A DNA stretch of 6,691 bases from Fimbriimonadales bacterium (lineage in GTDB: Bacteria; Armatimonadota; Fimbriimonadia; Fimbriimonadales; GBS-DC): positions 1 to 6,691 of the forward strand of contig JANXCK010000243.1 in assembly GCA_025060055.1 (NCBI GenBank), written 5' to 3'. The number at the start of each line of letters is the position of its first letter. Position 1 is the first letter of the stretch. Both the position numbers and the translations under genes were made by a program. Below, piece by piece: positions 1 through 4,735 of this stretch. The notes beneath the pieces are model-generated. The model made no database searches. It was not told the origin of the DNA and saw nothing but the letters and a program-made list of their open reading frames with translations.

Positions 1-723
1 GGCGTGCGTGTGGTCGGCGTGCCCAAAACGATGGACAACGATTTAGGCGGCACCGACTTCACCTTCGGCTTCGACAGTGCGGTCTCTGTGGCGGTTGAGG
101 CAATGGATCGGTTGCGCGACACCGCCAAATCGCACGCTCGGATTATCGTGCTGGAGGTGATGGGACGGCATGCGGGTTGGGTCGCGCTCTATGCGGGCAT
201 CGGTGGCGGCGCAGACTGGATCCTCATCCCCGAAGTGCCTGTCGATCTGAACGCGATGTGCCATCACCTGCAGCGAGTGTACCACGAGGGCAAGCGGTAT
301 GGGCTGGTGGTGGTCGCAGAAGGCGTGGAACTGCCGTTTGCGGGCAGTGAGGAGCCTGCACCTACGGATGAGTTCGGGCACAAAATCCTCAAAGAGCGTG
401 CCGTTGGCTCTCGTGTTGCCCGCTACATCGAGGAGATGACGGGCATCGAGACGCGCGACGCCGTGATTGGGCATATTCAGCGCGGTGGTCCGCCGACCGT
501 GTTCGATCGCGTCTTGGCGACGCGGTTAGGGCTGAAAGCGGCGGAACTGGTGAGCATGGGGCAGTTTGGGATGTTAGCGGCGTTGCGCGGCGTGGAGATT
601 GTCGCCGTGCCGTTGGAAGAGGCGTTGCAAGCGCCCAAGCTCGTGCCCTACGAACTGTACGAAGAGGCGCGGCAGATTTTCCAGCGCGTGATGCTACAAC
701 CACAGCGCAGCGGAGCGGGTTAA
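1..723 (+). CDS. pfkA: 6-phosphofructokinase, mixed-substrate (group III) type, C-terminal part
   Basis: This enzyme phosphorylates fructose 6-phosphate to fructose 1,6-bisphosphate in cytoplasmic glycolysis. The reading frame is open from base 1, so the N-terminal third is outside the window; 240 residues remain of a usual 340 to 370. Visible motifs, numbered within this fragment, are PKTMDND at 8-14 with the catalytic aspartates D12 and D14, VMGRHAGW at 53-60, AEGVE at 106-110, GHIQRGGPP at 157-165 and FDRVLATR at 168-175. The lysine in PKTMDND and the overall motif pattern fit the group III family that includes actinobacterial ATP enzymes and PPi-dependent enzymes. The residue that best separates ATP from PPi use (Gly or Asp in the upstream glycine-rich loop) is not in the window, so the phosphate donor is undecided. 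The end overlaps the convergent HD-GYP gene by 30 bases, and no terminator hairpin is seen after the stop. Confidence 0.95.
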   Translation, partial: GVRVVGVPKTMDNDLGGTDFTFGFDSAVSVAVEAMDRLRDTAKSHARIIVLEVMGRHAGWVALYAGIGGGADWILIPEVPVDLNAMCHHLQRVYHEGKRYGLVVVAEGVELPFAGSEEPAPTDEFGHKILKERAVGSRVARYIEEMTGIETRDAVIGHIQRGGPPTVFDRVLATRLGLKAAELVSMGQFGMLAALRGVEIVAVPLEEALQAPKLVPYELYEEARQIFQRVMLQPQRSGAG

Positions 724-1350
724 CGCCTGCCCACTTTGCAGCACGCGCTCGCGCAACTCGCTGAGGATTGCCTGCACCACGAGCGGATGGTAGCGTGCGC
801 CAGCGCCTTGCTTCAGCACGGAGGTCGCCGTGTCGGCATCCGCGCTCTCGGCAATACGGAGCCAGTCGTCTAACGCACTCAGCAGGTGCGCACTCAACGG
901 TGCATCGGGATACTCGTGGTAGACCACATGGTGCAAGCGCACAATCGGCGCGACATGCCACAAGCCCGGAATCTGCTCGGTAATTGAGGCACTGATTTCT
1001 GGGTGACGCTGGAGCAGGGCGCGCTCGGCTTCTGTCAGCGGTGTCGTCTTGTTCAGAATCGCGTAGGGGATGGCAACCATTCCGATGTCGCGCAAGTAGA
1101 GCGCGAGCTCCATGCGGCGCCGCTCTGTTAGTGGGATTCCCAGTCGCTGCGCGACGGCGCTGGCGATTTCCGCCATCGGTTCCGATTTGCCGTAGCGTCC
1201 GTGGGTGCGCAGCTCTATCAGCCGCGCGAAAGCCCGCAACCCCTCGCAACGCCAACGATGGAGCCGCGCGGGCAACACGATAAAGGCGTAGTATGCCAGC
1301 GCCACCAGCGAGCCAAGGGTAATCAGCACTGCCCACCACGCGCCTTGCAT
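694..1350 (-). CDS. Membrane-anchored degenerate HD-GYP domain protein (probable pseudoenzyme)
   Basis: This 218-residue protein has one N-terminal membrane segment (about 5-27) followed by a cytoplasmic HD-GYP-like domain (about 40-205). It aligns with the neighbouring HD-GYP protein, and the spacing between key residues is the same up to the HH pair. The HD signature is RDIGM at 87-91, so the metal-binding His is Arg and the following Lys is Met. The first conserved His of the domain is also absent (the equivalent region reads YGKSEPM). The GYP loop is two residues shorter and reads HEYP at 145-148. D88, H116, H140, H141 and D161 are retained. The C-terminal motif LKQGAGARYHP matches LQRGAGSQFDA of its neighbour. 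Loss of two metal-site positions predicts little or no c-di-GMP hydrolysis; a binding or partner-regulating role is an inference. The ATG lies one base after the upstream stop codon, with an AGGAG 12 bases before it, so translational coupling is likely. Confidence 0.85.
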   Translation of the reverse strand: MQGAWWAVLITLGSLVALAYYAFIVLPARLHRWRCEGLRAFARLIELRTHGRYGKSEPMAEIASAVAQRLGIPLTERRRMELALYLRDIGMVAIPYAILNKTTPLTEAERALLQRHPEISASITEQIPGLWHVAPIVRLHHVVYHEYPDAPLSAHLLSALDDWLRIAESADADTATSVLKQGAGARYHPLVVQAILSELRERVLQSGQALTRSAALWL

Positions 1351-1351
1351 C

Positions 1352-2692
1352 TTAGGGGTTCACTCCTGCCTCGCGTTGCTGTCGCCACTCGCGCACAATT
1401 TGCGTGAAGGCATGCACCACTTGGGCGTCGAACTGCGAGCCTGCGCCGCGCTGCAGCTCCTCGAGCGCTTCGTCCAGCGTCAGGGCACGCCGATGGGGGC
1501 GACGCTGGTTGGGCGCTTCACCTCCAATCATTGCGTCGAACGCGTCCACGACCGCAATCACACGCGCCTCCAGAGGAATCTGTTCCCCCTTAAGCCCGAA
1601 CGGGTAGCCCGTCCCATCAGGACGCTCATGGTGCAAGGCGATCCACGGGACAATCGGTGAGAGAAATGGAGTGTCGCGCAGAATCTCCGCACCCAGTTGC
1701 GGATGCTTTTTGATTTCGCGCCACTCATCAGGGGAGAGTCGCCCCGCTTTGTTGAGGATTCGCTCGTCCAGCACGGTTTTGCCCAAATCGTGCAGCAACG
1801 CCGCTTCGTACACCAGTTCACAGCGGTCGGGGGGCAAGCCCAAGCGTTCCGCCACGCGCCGCGCCCACTGCGCCACGCGCTGCAAATGCCCACCTGTGTA
1901 AGGATGGGCGCGCTGCACAAGAAACCCCAGACTACGCAGGGTCTGGTGATACAACTCTTGTTGGCGCGACCAAATCACGAACGCCTGTCGCAGCGTCAAG
2001 TAGGGCACTAAAACGCCCACAAGCCCCATCGCACCGTAGACCGACAACCCTACCGTAATCAGGAAGGAGATAGGGGTCATCAGCGCGATGTCGCGCGGCA
2101 GACTGCTCATCGTCTGCTGCAGTACCCAGCGCAGTCGCGCACCTTCGGCAAGCGCAATTGTCGTGCTGACCAAGAGTGTGTTGACCAGCATGTACGCCAT
2201 CAGCCCGCCGCTCAGGGCGCCCAGCGTGGTCAGGCTCAGCAACGGCGCAGAGACACGGTCGAACTGCGAGGCGACAAACCCCGCTGCGGCGGCACTCAGC
2301 ACGCTTTGGGCGGTGTTGACCAGCACCCAGCGCGCCCGCGTGCTTTTCAACTGCACCGTAACTAACCCGCCCACGCAAGAGACCACCGCATCCAGCCAAA
2401 CTCCGAACTGCCAGCCGTAGGCGAGGATGGTGGCAATCACCACGGGTGTGCTGACGCTGAGCCAGATGCCACGATCTTGATACTCAGGGCGCAGCGGATA
2501 GCGAATCAAGAGCAGCTCCGCGAGGATTGCCAGCGTCACGATGGCGCCGAACGCGCCCAACTGATGCTGGTACACCAGCGGCGCCCCTGCGCTCAGGAGC
2601 AACACCACCGCTGCCGTGCCCAACAGCCCTGCCCACGCCCAGAGCTTATGTCCTTTATTCATCGAGCGAAGTAGTTGAGGCAAGGCAAGCAT
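1352..2692 (-). CDS. Polytopic membrane HD-GYP phosphohydrolase (putative c-di-GMP phosphodiesterase)
   Basis: The protein has 446 residues. The first 240 or so form a strongly hydrophobic region with roughly seven to nine membrane segments (around 17-37, 47-63, 76-95, 97-114, 124-141, 150-182 and 203-235) that I do not recognise as a named sensor domain. A full HD-GYP domain follows (about 250-435). The catalytic set is complete: H269 in YTGGHLQRV, HDLGK at 301-305, H330, HHERPDGTGYP at 354-364 and D383 in VVDAFDAM. Proteins with this signature usually hydrolyse c-di-GMP to pGpG or GMP, so the likely role is membrane-controlled lowering of c-di-GMP; the input signal is unknown. The ATG at 2692 is chosen because GAGGG lies 6 bases upstream, whereas the next ATG (2662) has no ribosome site. 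The gene follows the small peptide gene by 30 bases and precedes the degenerate paralogue by 1 base. Its first codons form one arm of a 16-base inverted repeat. Confidence 0.93.
   Translation of the reverse strand: MLALPQLLRSMNKGHKLWAWAGLLGTAAVVLLLSAGAPLVYQHQLGAFGAIVTLAILAELLLIRYPLRPEYQDRGIWLSVSTPVVIATILAYGWQFGVWLDAVVSCVGGLVTVQLKSTRARWVLVNTAQSVLSAAAAGFVASQFDRVSAPLLSLTTLGALSGGLMAYMLVNTLLVSTTIALAEGARLRWVLQQTMSSLPRDIALMTPISFLITVGLSVYGAMGLVGVLVPYLTLRQAFVIWSRQQELYHQTLRSLGFLVQRAHPYTGGHLQRVAQWARRVAERLGLPPDRCELVYEAALLHDLGKTVLDERILNKAGRLSPDEWREIKKHPQLGAEILRDTPFLSPIVPWIALHHERPDGTGYPFGLKGEQIPLEARVIAVVDAFDAMIGGEAPNQRRPHRRALTLDEALEELQRGAGSQFDAQVVHAFTQIVREWRQQREAGVNP
2676..2691 (+). repeat. Left arm of a 16-bp perfect inverted repeat (HD-GYP start region)
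   Basis: TGAGGCAAGGCAAGCA reads here, and its exact reverse complement occurs at 2919-2934. The pair brackets the small peptide gene and its ribosome site. This arm covers bases 2 to 17 of the HD-GYP coding sequence. In minus-strand mRNA the two arms could form a 16-bp helix with about 227 bases between them, which would bury the HD-GYP start codon. Confidence 0.8.
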
Positions 2693-2722
2693 CCCTACCC
2701 TCGTTCCGAACTCAGGTGCCGA

Positions 2723-2863
2723 TTACGGAACCTGTACGGACTGCGCTGCCTGGGTATTGCTTACCCACGGATCGTCCCATCGGTGCGGGTAATACACCCG
2801 CTTTGCGCTGGCGACGGACATCATAGCGACGACCATCGCCATCAGAACGAGCCACCGTTTCAT
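2723..2863 (-). CDS. Small secreted peptide, 46 residues
   Basis: This is a short gene of unknown family. It starts with a clear Sec signal peptide: MKRW, then a hydrophobic core LVLMAMVVAMMSVA (about 5-18), then an ASA cleavage site at 18-20. The predicted mature part is 26 residues, beginning KRVYYPHRWDDPW and ending AQSVQVP; it is aromatic and basic near its start and has no cysteine. No lipobox is present. The start is fixed by AGGAGGG ending 7 bases before the ATG, one of the best ribosome sites in the window. The frame stays open further upstream to 3055, but that extension has no ribosome site and would bury the signal peptide inside the protein. The stop is 30 bases before the HD-GYP start, so co-expression with that membrane protein is likely. 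Possible roles include a signalling peptide, an envelope microprotein or a small partner of the membrane protein; none can be chosen from sequence. Confidence 0.72.
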   Translation of the reverse strand: MKRWLVLMAMVVAMMSVASAKRVYYPHRWDDPWVSNTQAAQSVQVP

Positions 2864-2880
2864 CGACTGTCCCTCCTGTG
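2864..2880 (-). promoter_or_regulatory. Strong Shine-Dalgarno site of the small peptide gene
   Basis: The minus strand reads CACAGGAGGGACAGTCG directly before the ATG. AGGAGG with a 7 to 8 base spacer is near the anti-Shine-Dalgarno optimum. It decides the start of the 46-residue peptide in favour of 2863. Confidence 0.8.
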
Positions 2881-2918
2881 ATATGGAATGACCAGCCGCT
2901 CTTAGGTCGCTCCGCTCT

Positions 2919-2934
2919 TGCTTGCCTTGCCTCA
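2919..2934 (+). repeat. Right arm of the 16-bp perfect inverted repeat (peptide-gene leader)
   Basis: TGCTTGCCTTGCCTCA is the exact reverse complement of 2676-2691. On the minus strand it lies between the end of the upstream gene and the peptide gene, just after a GC-rich hairpin, so in mRNA it would come first and could act as an anti-start element for the downstream HD-GYP gene. Confidence 0.8.
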
Positions 2935-2936
2935 GT

Positions 2937-2958
2937 GGAGCGCATCGGGATGCGCTCC
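2937..2958 (-). terminator. GC-rich hairpin after the 236-residue gene (attenuator or weak terminator)
   Basis: Perfect 10-base arms GGAGCGCATC and GATGCGCTCC are separated by two bases (effectively a 9-bp stem with a 4-base loop). The hairpin begins 8 bases after the stop codon of the upstream gene. No T-run follows on the minus strand, so a classic intrinsic terminator is unlikely. It may instead stabilise the upstream mRNA end or partly separate expression of the upstream gene from the peptide and HD-GYP genes. Confidence 0.45.
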
Positions 2959-2966
2959 AAATCGGG

Positions 2967-3677
2967 TTAGGGTGCGTTGGTGGGCGTCGAGTCGCTGGCG
3001 GGCAGCGCGATCGCTGCTTCCGCGGGCGCTTCACTGTCGCAAGGGAAGGCAGCAATCCGCCGATTCACCGCATCGAGGGTTGCCAGCCCGACAGCACGCA
3101 GGGCGTCTTGGCGTATCAGCGCACTGCCGACCAACAAGTCCTCGCCTTGCTCGCGCACCGCGCTCACCAGCACCACCGCCACCGGATAGCCGCCCACCAT
3201 AGTGGCGGTGGACACATCTTCCAGTCCGAAGCGTTCACACAGCCCGTGTGCGGCTTCGACCGCGCGTAAAGTTGCCAAAGCCACCAAGCGCGGAATCTGC
3301 GTGCTGGAACGCACTCCCGACGCCGAGCCGCGAAACACTGCGCCGTTGCGCTCCAGCAGCACCGCCACAACCGCGCGGGTACCTTCTTGGGTGATATGCA
3401 CATCCAGCCAGCGCAGGCGCAATAGTTCAGGAGGCTTCGAGACGCCTGCCTTCTGCGCCACGCTGACCTTACGATGGTCGATGTGGATCCCAAAGTGCGC
3501 TAACAGAGCCGACTCGACATCGCGCACGGCTTGCTTGGGGTTGCGGTCTGCCTCAACCAACAGGTGAATCTCCTGGATCAGACCGCTTTCGTCGGCGACA
3601 ACTCGTGCGCCGCAGACGCCGCGCAACTCCCTCAGCACACTCTCAATCTGAGCGGCGCTATGCCGTCGCTCTGGCAT
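2967..3677 (-). CDS. Conserved protein of unknown function with internal duplication
   Basis: This is a soluble 236-residue protein with no signal peptide or membrane segment. Its N-terminal part (about 1-76) carries EIHLL at 36-40 and DRNPKQAVRDVESALLAHFG at 44-63, then IDHRKVSVAQ at 66-75. I recall this pattern from uncharacterised proteins in Firmicutes and Actinobacteria, but I cannot name the family. The rest appears to be two copies of one fold: residues 103-143 (VVAVLLERNG, GSAS, LVALATLRAVEAA) resemble 166-206 (VAVVLVSAV, GSALI, AVGLATLDAVNR). The last 25 residues are Ala/Pro/Ser-rich and probably disordered. The start at 3677 is chosen over an in-frame ATG at 3734 because GGGAGGG lies 7 bases upstream; the earlier ATG lies only about 12 bases after the predicted transcription start and has no ribosome site. 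It is the first gene of the minus-strand cluster, 103 bases upstream of the peptide gene. A role in the HD-GYP pathway is suggested only by position. Confidence 0.8.
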   Translation of the reverse strand: MPERRHSAAQIESVLRELRGVCGARVVADESGLIQEIHLLVEADRNPKQAVRDVESALLAHFGIHIDHRKVSVAQKAGVSKPPELLRLRWLDVHITQEGTRAVVAVLLERNGAVFRGSASGVRSSTQIPRLVALATLRAVEAAHGLCERFGLEDVSTATMVGGYPVAVVLVSAVREQGEDLLVGSALIRQDALRAVGLATLDAVNRRIAAFPCDSEAPAEAAIALPASDSTPTNAP

Positions 3678-3753
3678 GACTCTGCCCTCCCTGTTGCGCC
3701 TCTGCTCAGTGCGATTCTCACCCTCAAGAGCCATGCCATCGGGGGATAACGCT

Positions 3754-3784
3754 ATTATACCACGCGCCTTCCAAAATCCTGCAA
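3754..3784 (-). promoter_or_regulatory. Extended -10 promoter of the minus-strand cluster
   Basis: The minus strand carries TATAAT (3754-3759) preceded by TGG, a perfect extended -10. A weak -35 candidate, TTGCAG, lies at 3779-3784 with a 19-base spacer; an extended -10 does not need a strong -35. Predicted transcription start is near 3747, giving a leader of about 70 bases before the ATG at 3677. It should drive the 236-residue gene and perhaps the peptide and HD-GYP genes beyond it. Confidence 0.72.
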
Positions 3785-3793
3785 GAATTTTGG
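3771..3793. promoter_or_regulatory. Inverted repeat spanning the -35 region (possible operator)
   Basis: CCAAAAT at 3771-3777 and ATTTTGG at 3787-3793 form a perfect 7-base inverted repeat with a 9-base spacer. It surrounds the -35 candidate of the cluster promoter. A GGGG-ATA-CCCC palindrome overlaps its outer end (3792-3802). The position suits a repressor or activator site, but no bound factor can be named. Confidence 0.35.
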
Positions 3794-3897
3794 GGATACC
3801 CCCGAAATTCCTGCCAGTTTGGAGCCTGTTTCCTGGAAAATTGCCTCTTTAGAGACTGCTTAAGAACGCGAGCAGGCTTTTCGTAGCGTCGGCGTCT

Positions 3898-3965
3898 CGC
3901 CGACGCCCCCGCGTGGCACGGGCTTCCAGCCCGTGCATTCGTAGCACGGACAGTCGTGTCCGTGC
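3898..3965 (+). repeat. 68-bp direct repeat, copy 1
   Basis: This copy matches 4034-4101 at 66 of 68 positions; the differences are at 3910 (C versus T) and 3943 (A versus G). It starts in the right arm of one hairpin and covers two complete hairpins: GCACGGGCT-TCC-AGCCCGTGC (3916-3936) and GCACGGACA-GTCG-TGTCCGTGC (3944-3965). Confidence 0.9.
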
Positions 3966-3990
3966 CACGTCGGCGCGAACACCGACGGAC

Positions 3991-4014
3991 GGCTTGGACA
4001 AGACTGTCCAAGCC
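3991..4014. repeat. Palindrome GGCTTGGACA with AGAC loop
   Basis: Perfect 10-bp arms GGCTTGGACA and TGTCCAAGCC enclose the loop AGAC. The same stem recurs at 4105-4128 with a different loop (CGGC). Confidence 0.85.
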
Positions 4015-4033
4015 ACTTGGGGCTTGGGCGAGA

Positions 4034-4101
4034 CGCCGACGCCCCTGCGTGGCACGGGCTTCCAGCCCGTGCATTCGTGGCACGGACAGTCGTGTCCGTG
4101 C
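4034..4101 (+). repeat. 68-bp direct repeat, copy 2
   Basis: Second copy of 3898-3965, shifted by 136 bases, with two substitutions. Its first bases form the right arm of a hybrid hairpin (4022-4042), whose left arm belongs to a different hairpin type. Confidence 0.9.
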
Positions 4102-4104
4102 TTT

Positions 4105-4186
4105 GGCTTGGACACGGCTGTCCAAGCCACTGTGTGCTTGGGCGAGACGCCCAAGCCGCGTCCGTCGGCGGGACGCCGACGCTACG
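4105..4186. repeat. Three successive palindromes at the right end of the element
   Basis: GGCTTGGACA-CGGC-TGTCCAAGCC lies at 4105-4128, GCTTGGGCG-AGA-CGCCCAAGC at 4136-4156, and CGTCGGCG-GGA-CGCCGACG at 4163-4181. The last is the mirror partner of the first hairpin of the element (GCGTCGGCG-TCT-CGCCGACGC, 3886-3906). Confidence 0.85.
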
Positions 4187-4244
4187 CGGTACAACTTCTT
4201 AAACAGTCTCTTAGACAAGTCTTGGCAAAATCCGTATTACTTAT

Positions 4245-4691
4245 TCACTGCAAAATGTAGTCTACAATAACCCAATCGTTGTTGTGCGGCACGAGGTAGA
4301 TGAACGCGCTGCCCTGTGCCAAATAACACTTCAGGTGGAAGTCCACGCGCACGCCCTCGCGGGCTTTGGGATGCTTGAGGTCGGCAGGGCTTTGCACCAC
4401 ATCTACCAGCGAAATCTTCTCGATAGTGCCCCACGTAACGGAACGCTCTTCCATAATCTTTTTGAGATCGTGCTTCTCCTTAGGCAGGGACTGCATATCC
4501 AGCATCTTGGCTGCTTCCTCTATGCGGTTTTGGCGCAGGTAGTTCATAAACCGCGCAGCCTGAGCCACATAGGGCGGTTGACGCAGTTCGCTAATCAGGG
4601 GTGTCAGTACCATCGCGGCGAACACCACAACCAGCGCAATAAACAGCAGAAAGACCCAGTGAAGCTTGCCCGACTGTCCTCGCGCTCGCAT
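4245..4691 (-). CDS. Membrane-anchored protein of unknown function with extracytoplasmic domain
   Basis: This 148-residue protein has a short basic N-terminus (MRARGQSGK), one membrane segment at about 11-33, and a mixed helical and strand domain outside (about 40-148). The domain opens with a helical stretch (VAQAARFMNYLRQNRIEEAAKM) and ends with strand-like segments (VRVDFHLKCYL, AFIYLVPHNNDWVIVDYIL). That pattern recalls NTF2-like or DUF4878-like lipoprotein and anchored domains, where a helix pair is followed by a curved sheet. This is a fold guess, and I cannot name a family. The gene follows ksgA on the same strand after 44 bases. No good ribosome site precedes the ATG, but a -10-like TACAAT ends 8 bases upstream, so a near-leaderless transcript is possible besides read-through from ksgA. 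The start could also be slightly further in, though no other ATG precedes the membrane segment. Confidence 0.8.
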   Translation of the reverse strand: MRARGQSGKLHWVFLLFIALVVVFAAMVLTPLISELRQPPYVAQAARFMNYLRQNRIEEAAKMLDMQSLPKEKHDLKKIMEERSVTWGTIEKISLVDVVQSPADLKHPKAREGVRVDFHLKCYLAQGSAFIYLVPHNNDWVIVDYILQ

Positions 4692-4699
4692 ACCCTTAG

Positions 4700-4705
4700 A
4701 TTGTA
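4700..4705 (-). promoter_or_regulatory. -10-like TACAAT immediately before the anchored-protein start
   Basis: The minus strand reads GGGGTACAAT and then 8 bases to the ATG at 4691. A start 7 bases downstream of this box would give a leaderless or nearly leaderless mRNA. No convincing -35 is visible. The same GGGTACAAT string occurs before argB. Confidence 0.35.
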
Positions 4706-4735
4706 CCCCTGAATGGCGCAGTCGGTCGCCCAGGC

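Larger units (their letters stand above)
3852..4210. mobile_element. 359-bp MITE-like element with terminal inverted repeats, packed with palindromes
   Basis: The left end GAGACTGCTTAAGAA (3852-3866) and right end TTCTTAAACAGTCTC (4196-4210) are inverted repeats matching at 14 of 15 positions. TTA lies immediately outside each end (3849-3851 and 4211-4213), consistent with a 3-base target duplication. A second, perfect 15-base inverted repeat (3882-3896 and 4172-4186, CGTAGCGTCGGCGTC) lies inside. No transposase is present, and the open frames across it are translated palindromes of low complexity. Ends of the form GAGnCTGTTTA with a TNA duplication recall the IS1031 group of IS5-family elements; that link is inferred from memory. 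The element separates the upstream minus-strand unit (ksgA and its neighbour) from the promoter of the HD-GYP cluster, and its hairpins may end transcripts arriving from upstream. Confidence 0.68.

Noticed and set aside
43..474. Minus-strand open frame of 143 codons inside the phosphofructokinase gene.
   Set aside because: It is the antisense shadow of a strongly conserved enzyme, with no ribosome site or recognisable domain.
389..1339. Long 316-codon minus-strand frame covering the degenerate HD-GYP gene and part of the phosphofructokinase gene.
   Set aside because: Its product is Arg- and Ala-rich with no domain; the overlapping 218-residue frame aligns residue by residue with an HD-GYP paralogue and is the real gene.
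2712..3055. Longer frames over the small peptide gene: an 82-residue minus-strand frame ending at 2712 and the extension of the peptide frame to 3055.
   Set aside because: The first is in another frame without a signal sequence or ribosome site; the second overlaps the end of the upstream gene and places the signal peptide internally.
3678..3734. Earlier start at 3734 for the 236-residue unknown protein.
   Set aside because: It lies about 12 bases after the predicted transcription start and has no ribosome site, whereas 3677 is preceded by GGGAGGG.
3861..4190. CRISPR array, because of repeated units about 136 bases apart.
   Set aside because: Units are palindromes of varying type with no constant repeat and spacer length, only one 68-base near-exact duplication exists, and no cas genes are present.
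4211..4244. Possible terminator AGAC-AA-GTCT after the anchored-protein gene.
   Set aside because: The stem is only four base pairs and no T-run follows on the minus strand.
3724..4270. Several overlapping open frames on both strands across 3724-4270 with repeated peptides such as ARASSPCIR and GFQPVHSWHGQ.
   Set aside because: They are translations of the palindrome cluster. All frames stay open because the repeats are GC-rich and stop-poor, there is no ribosome site, and the peptides simply mirror the DNA repeats.
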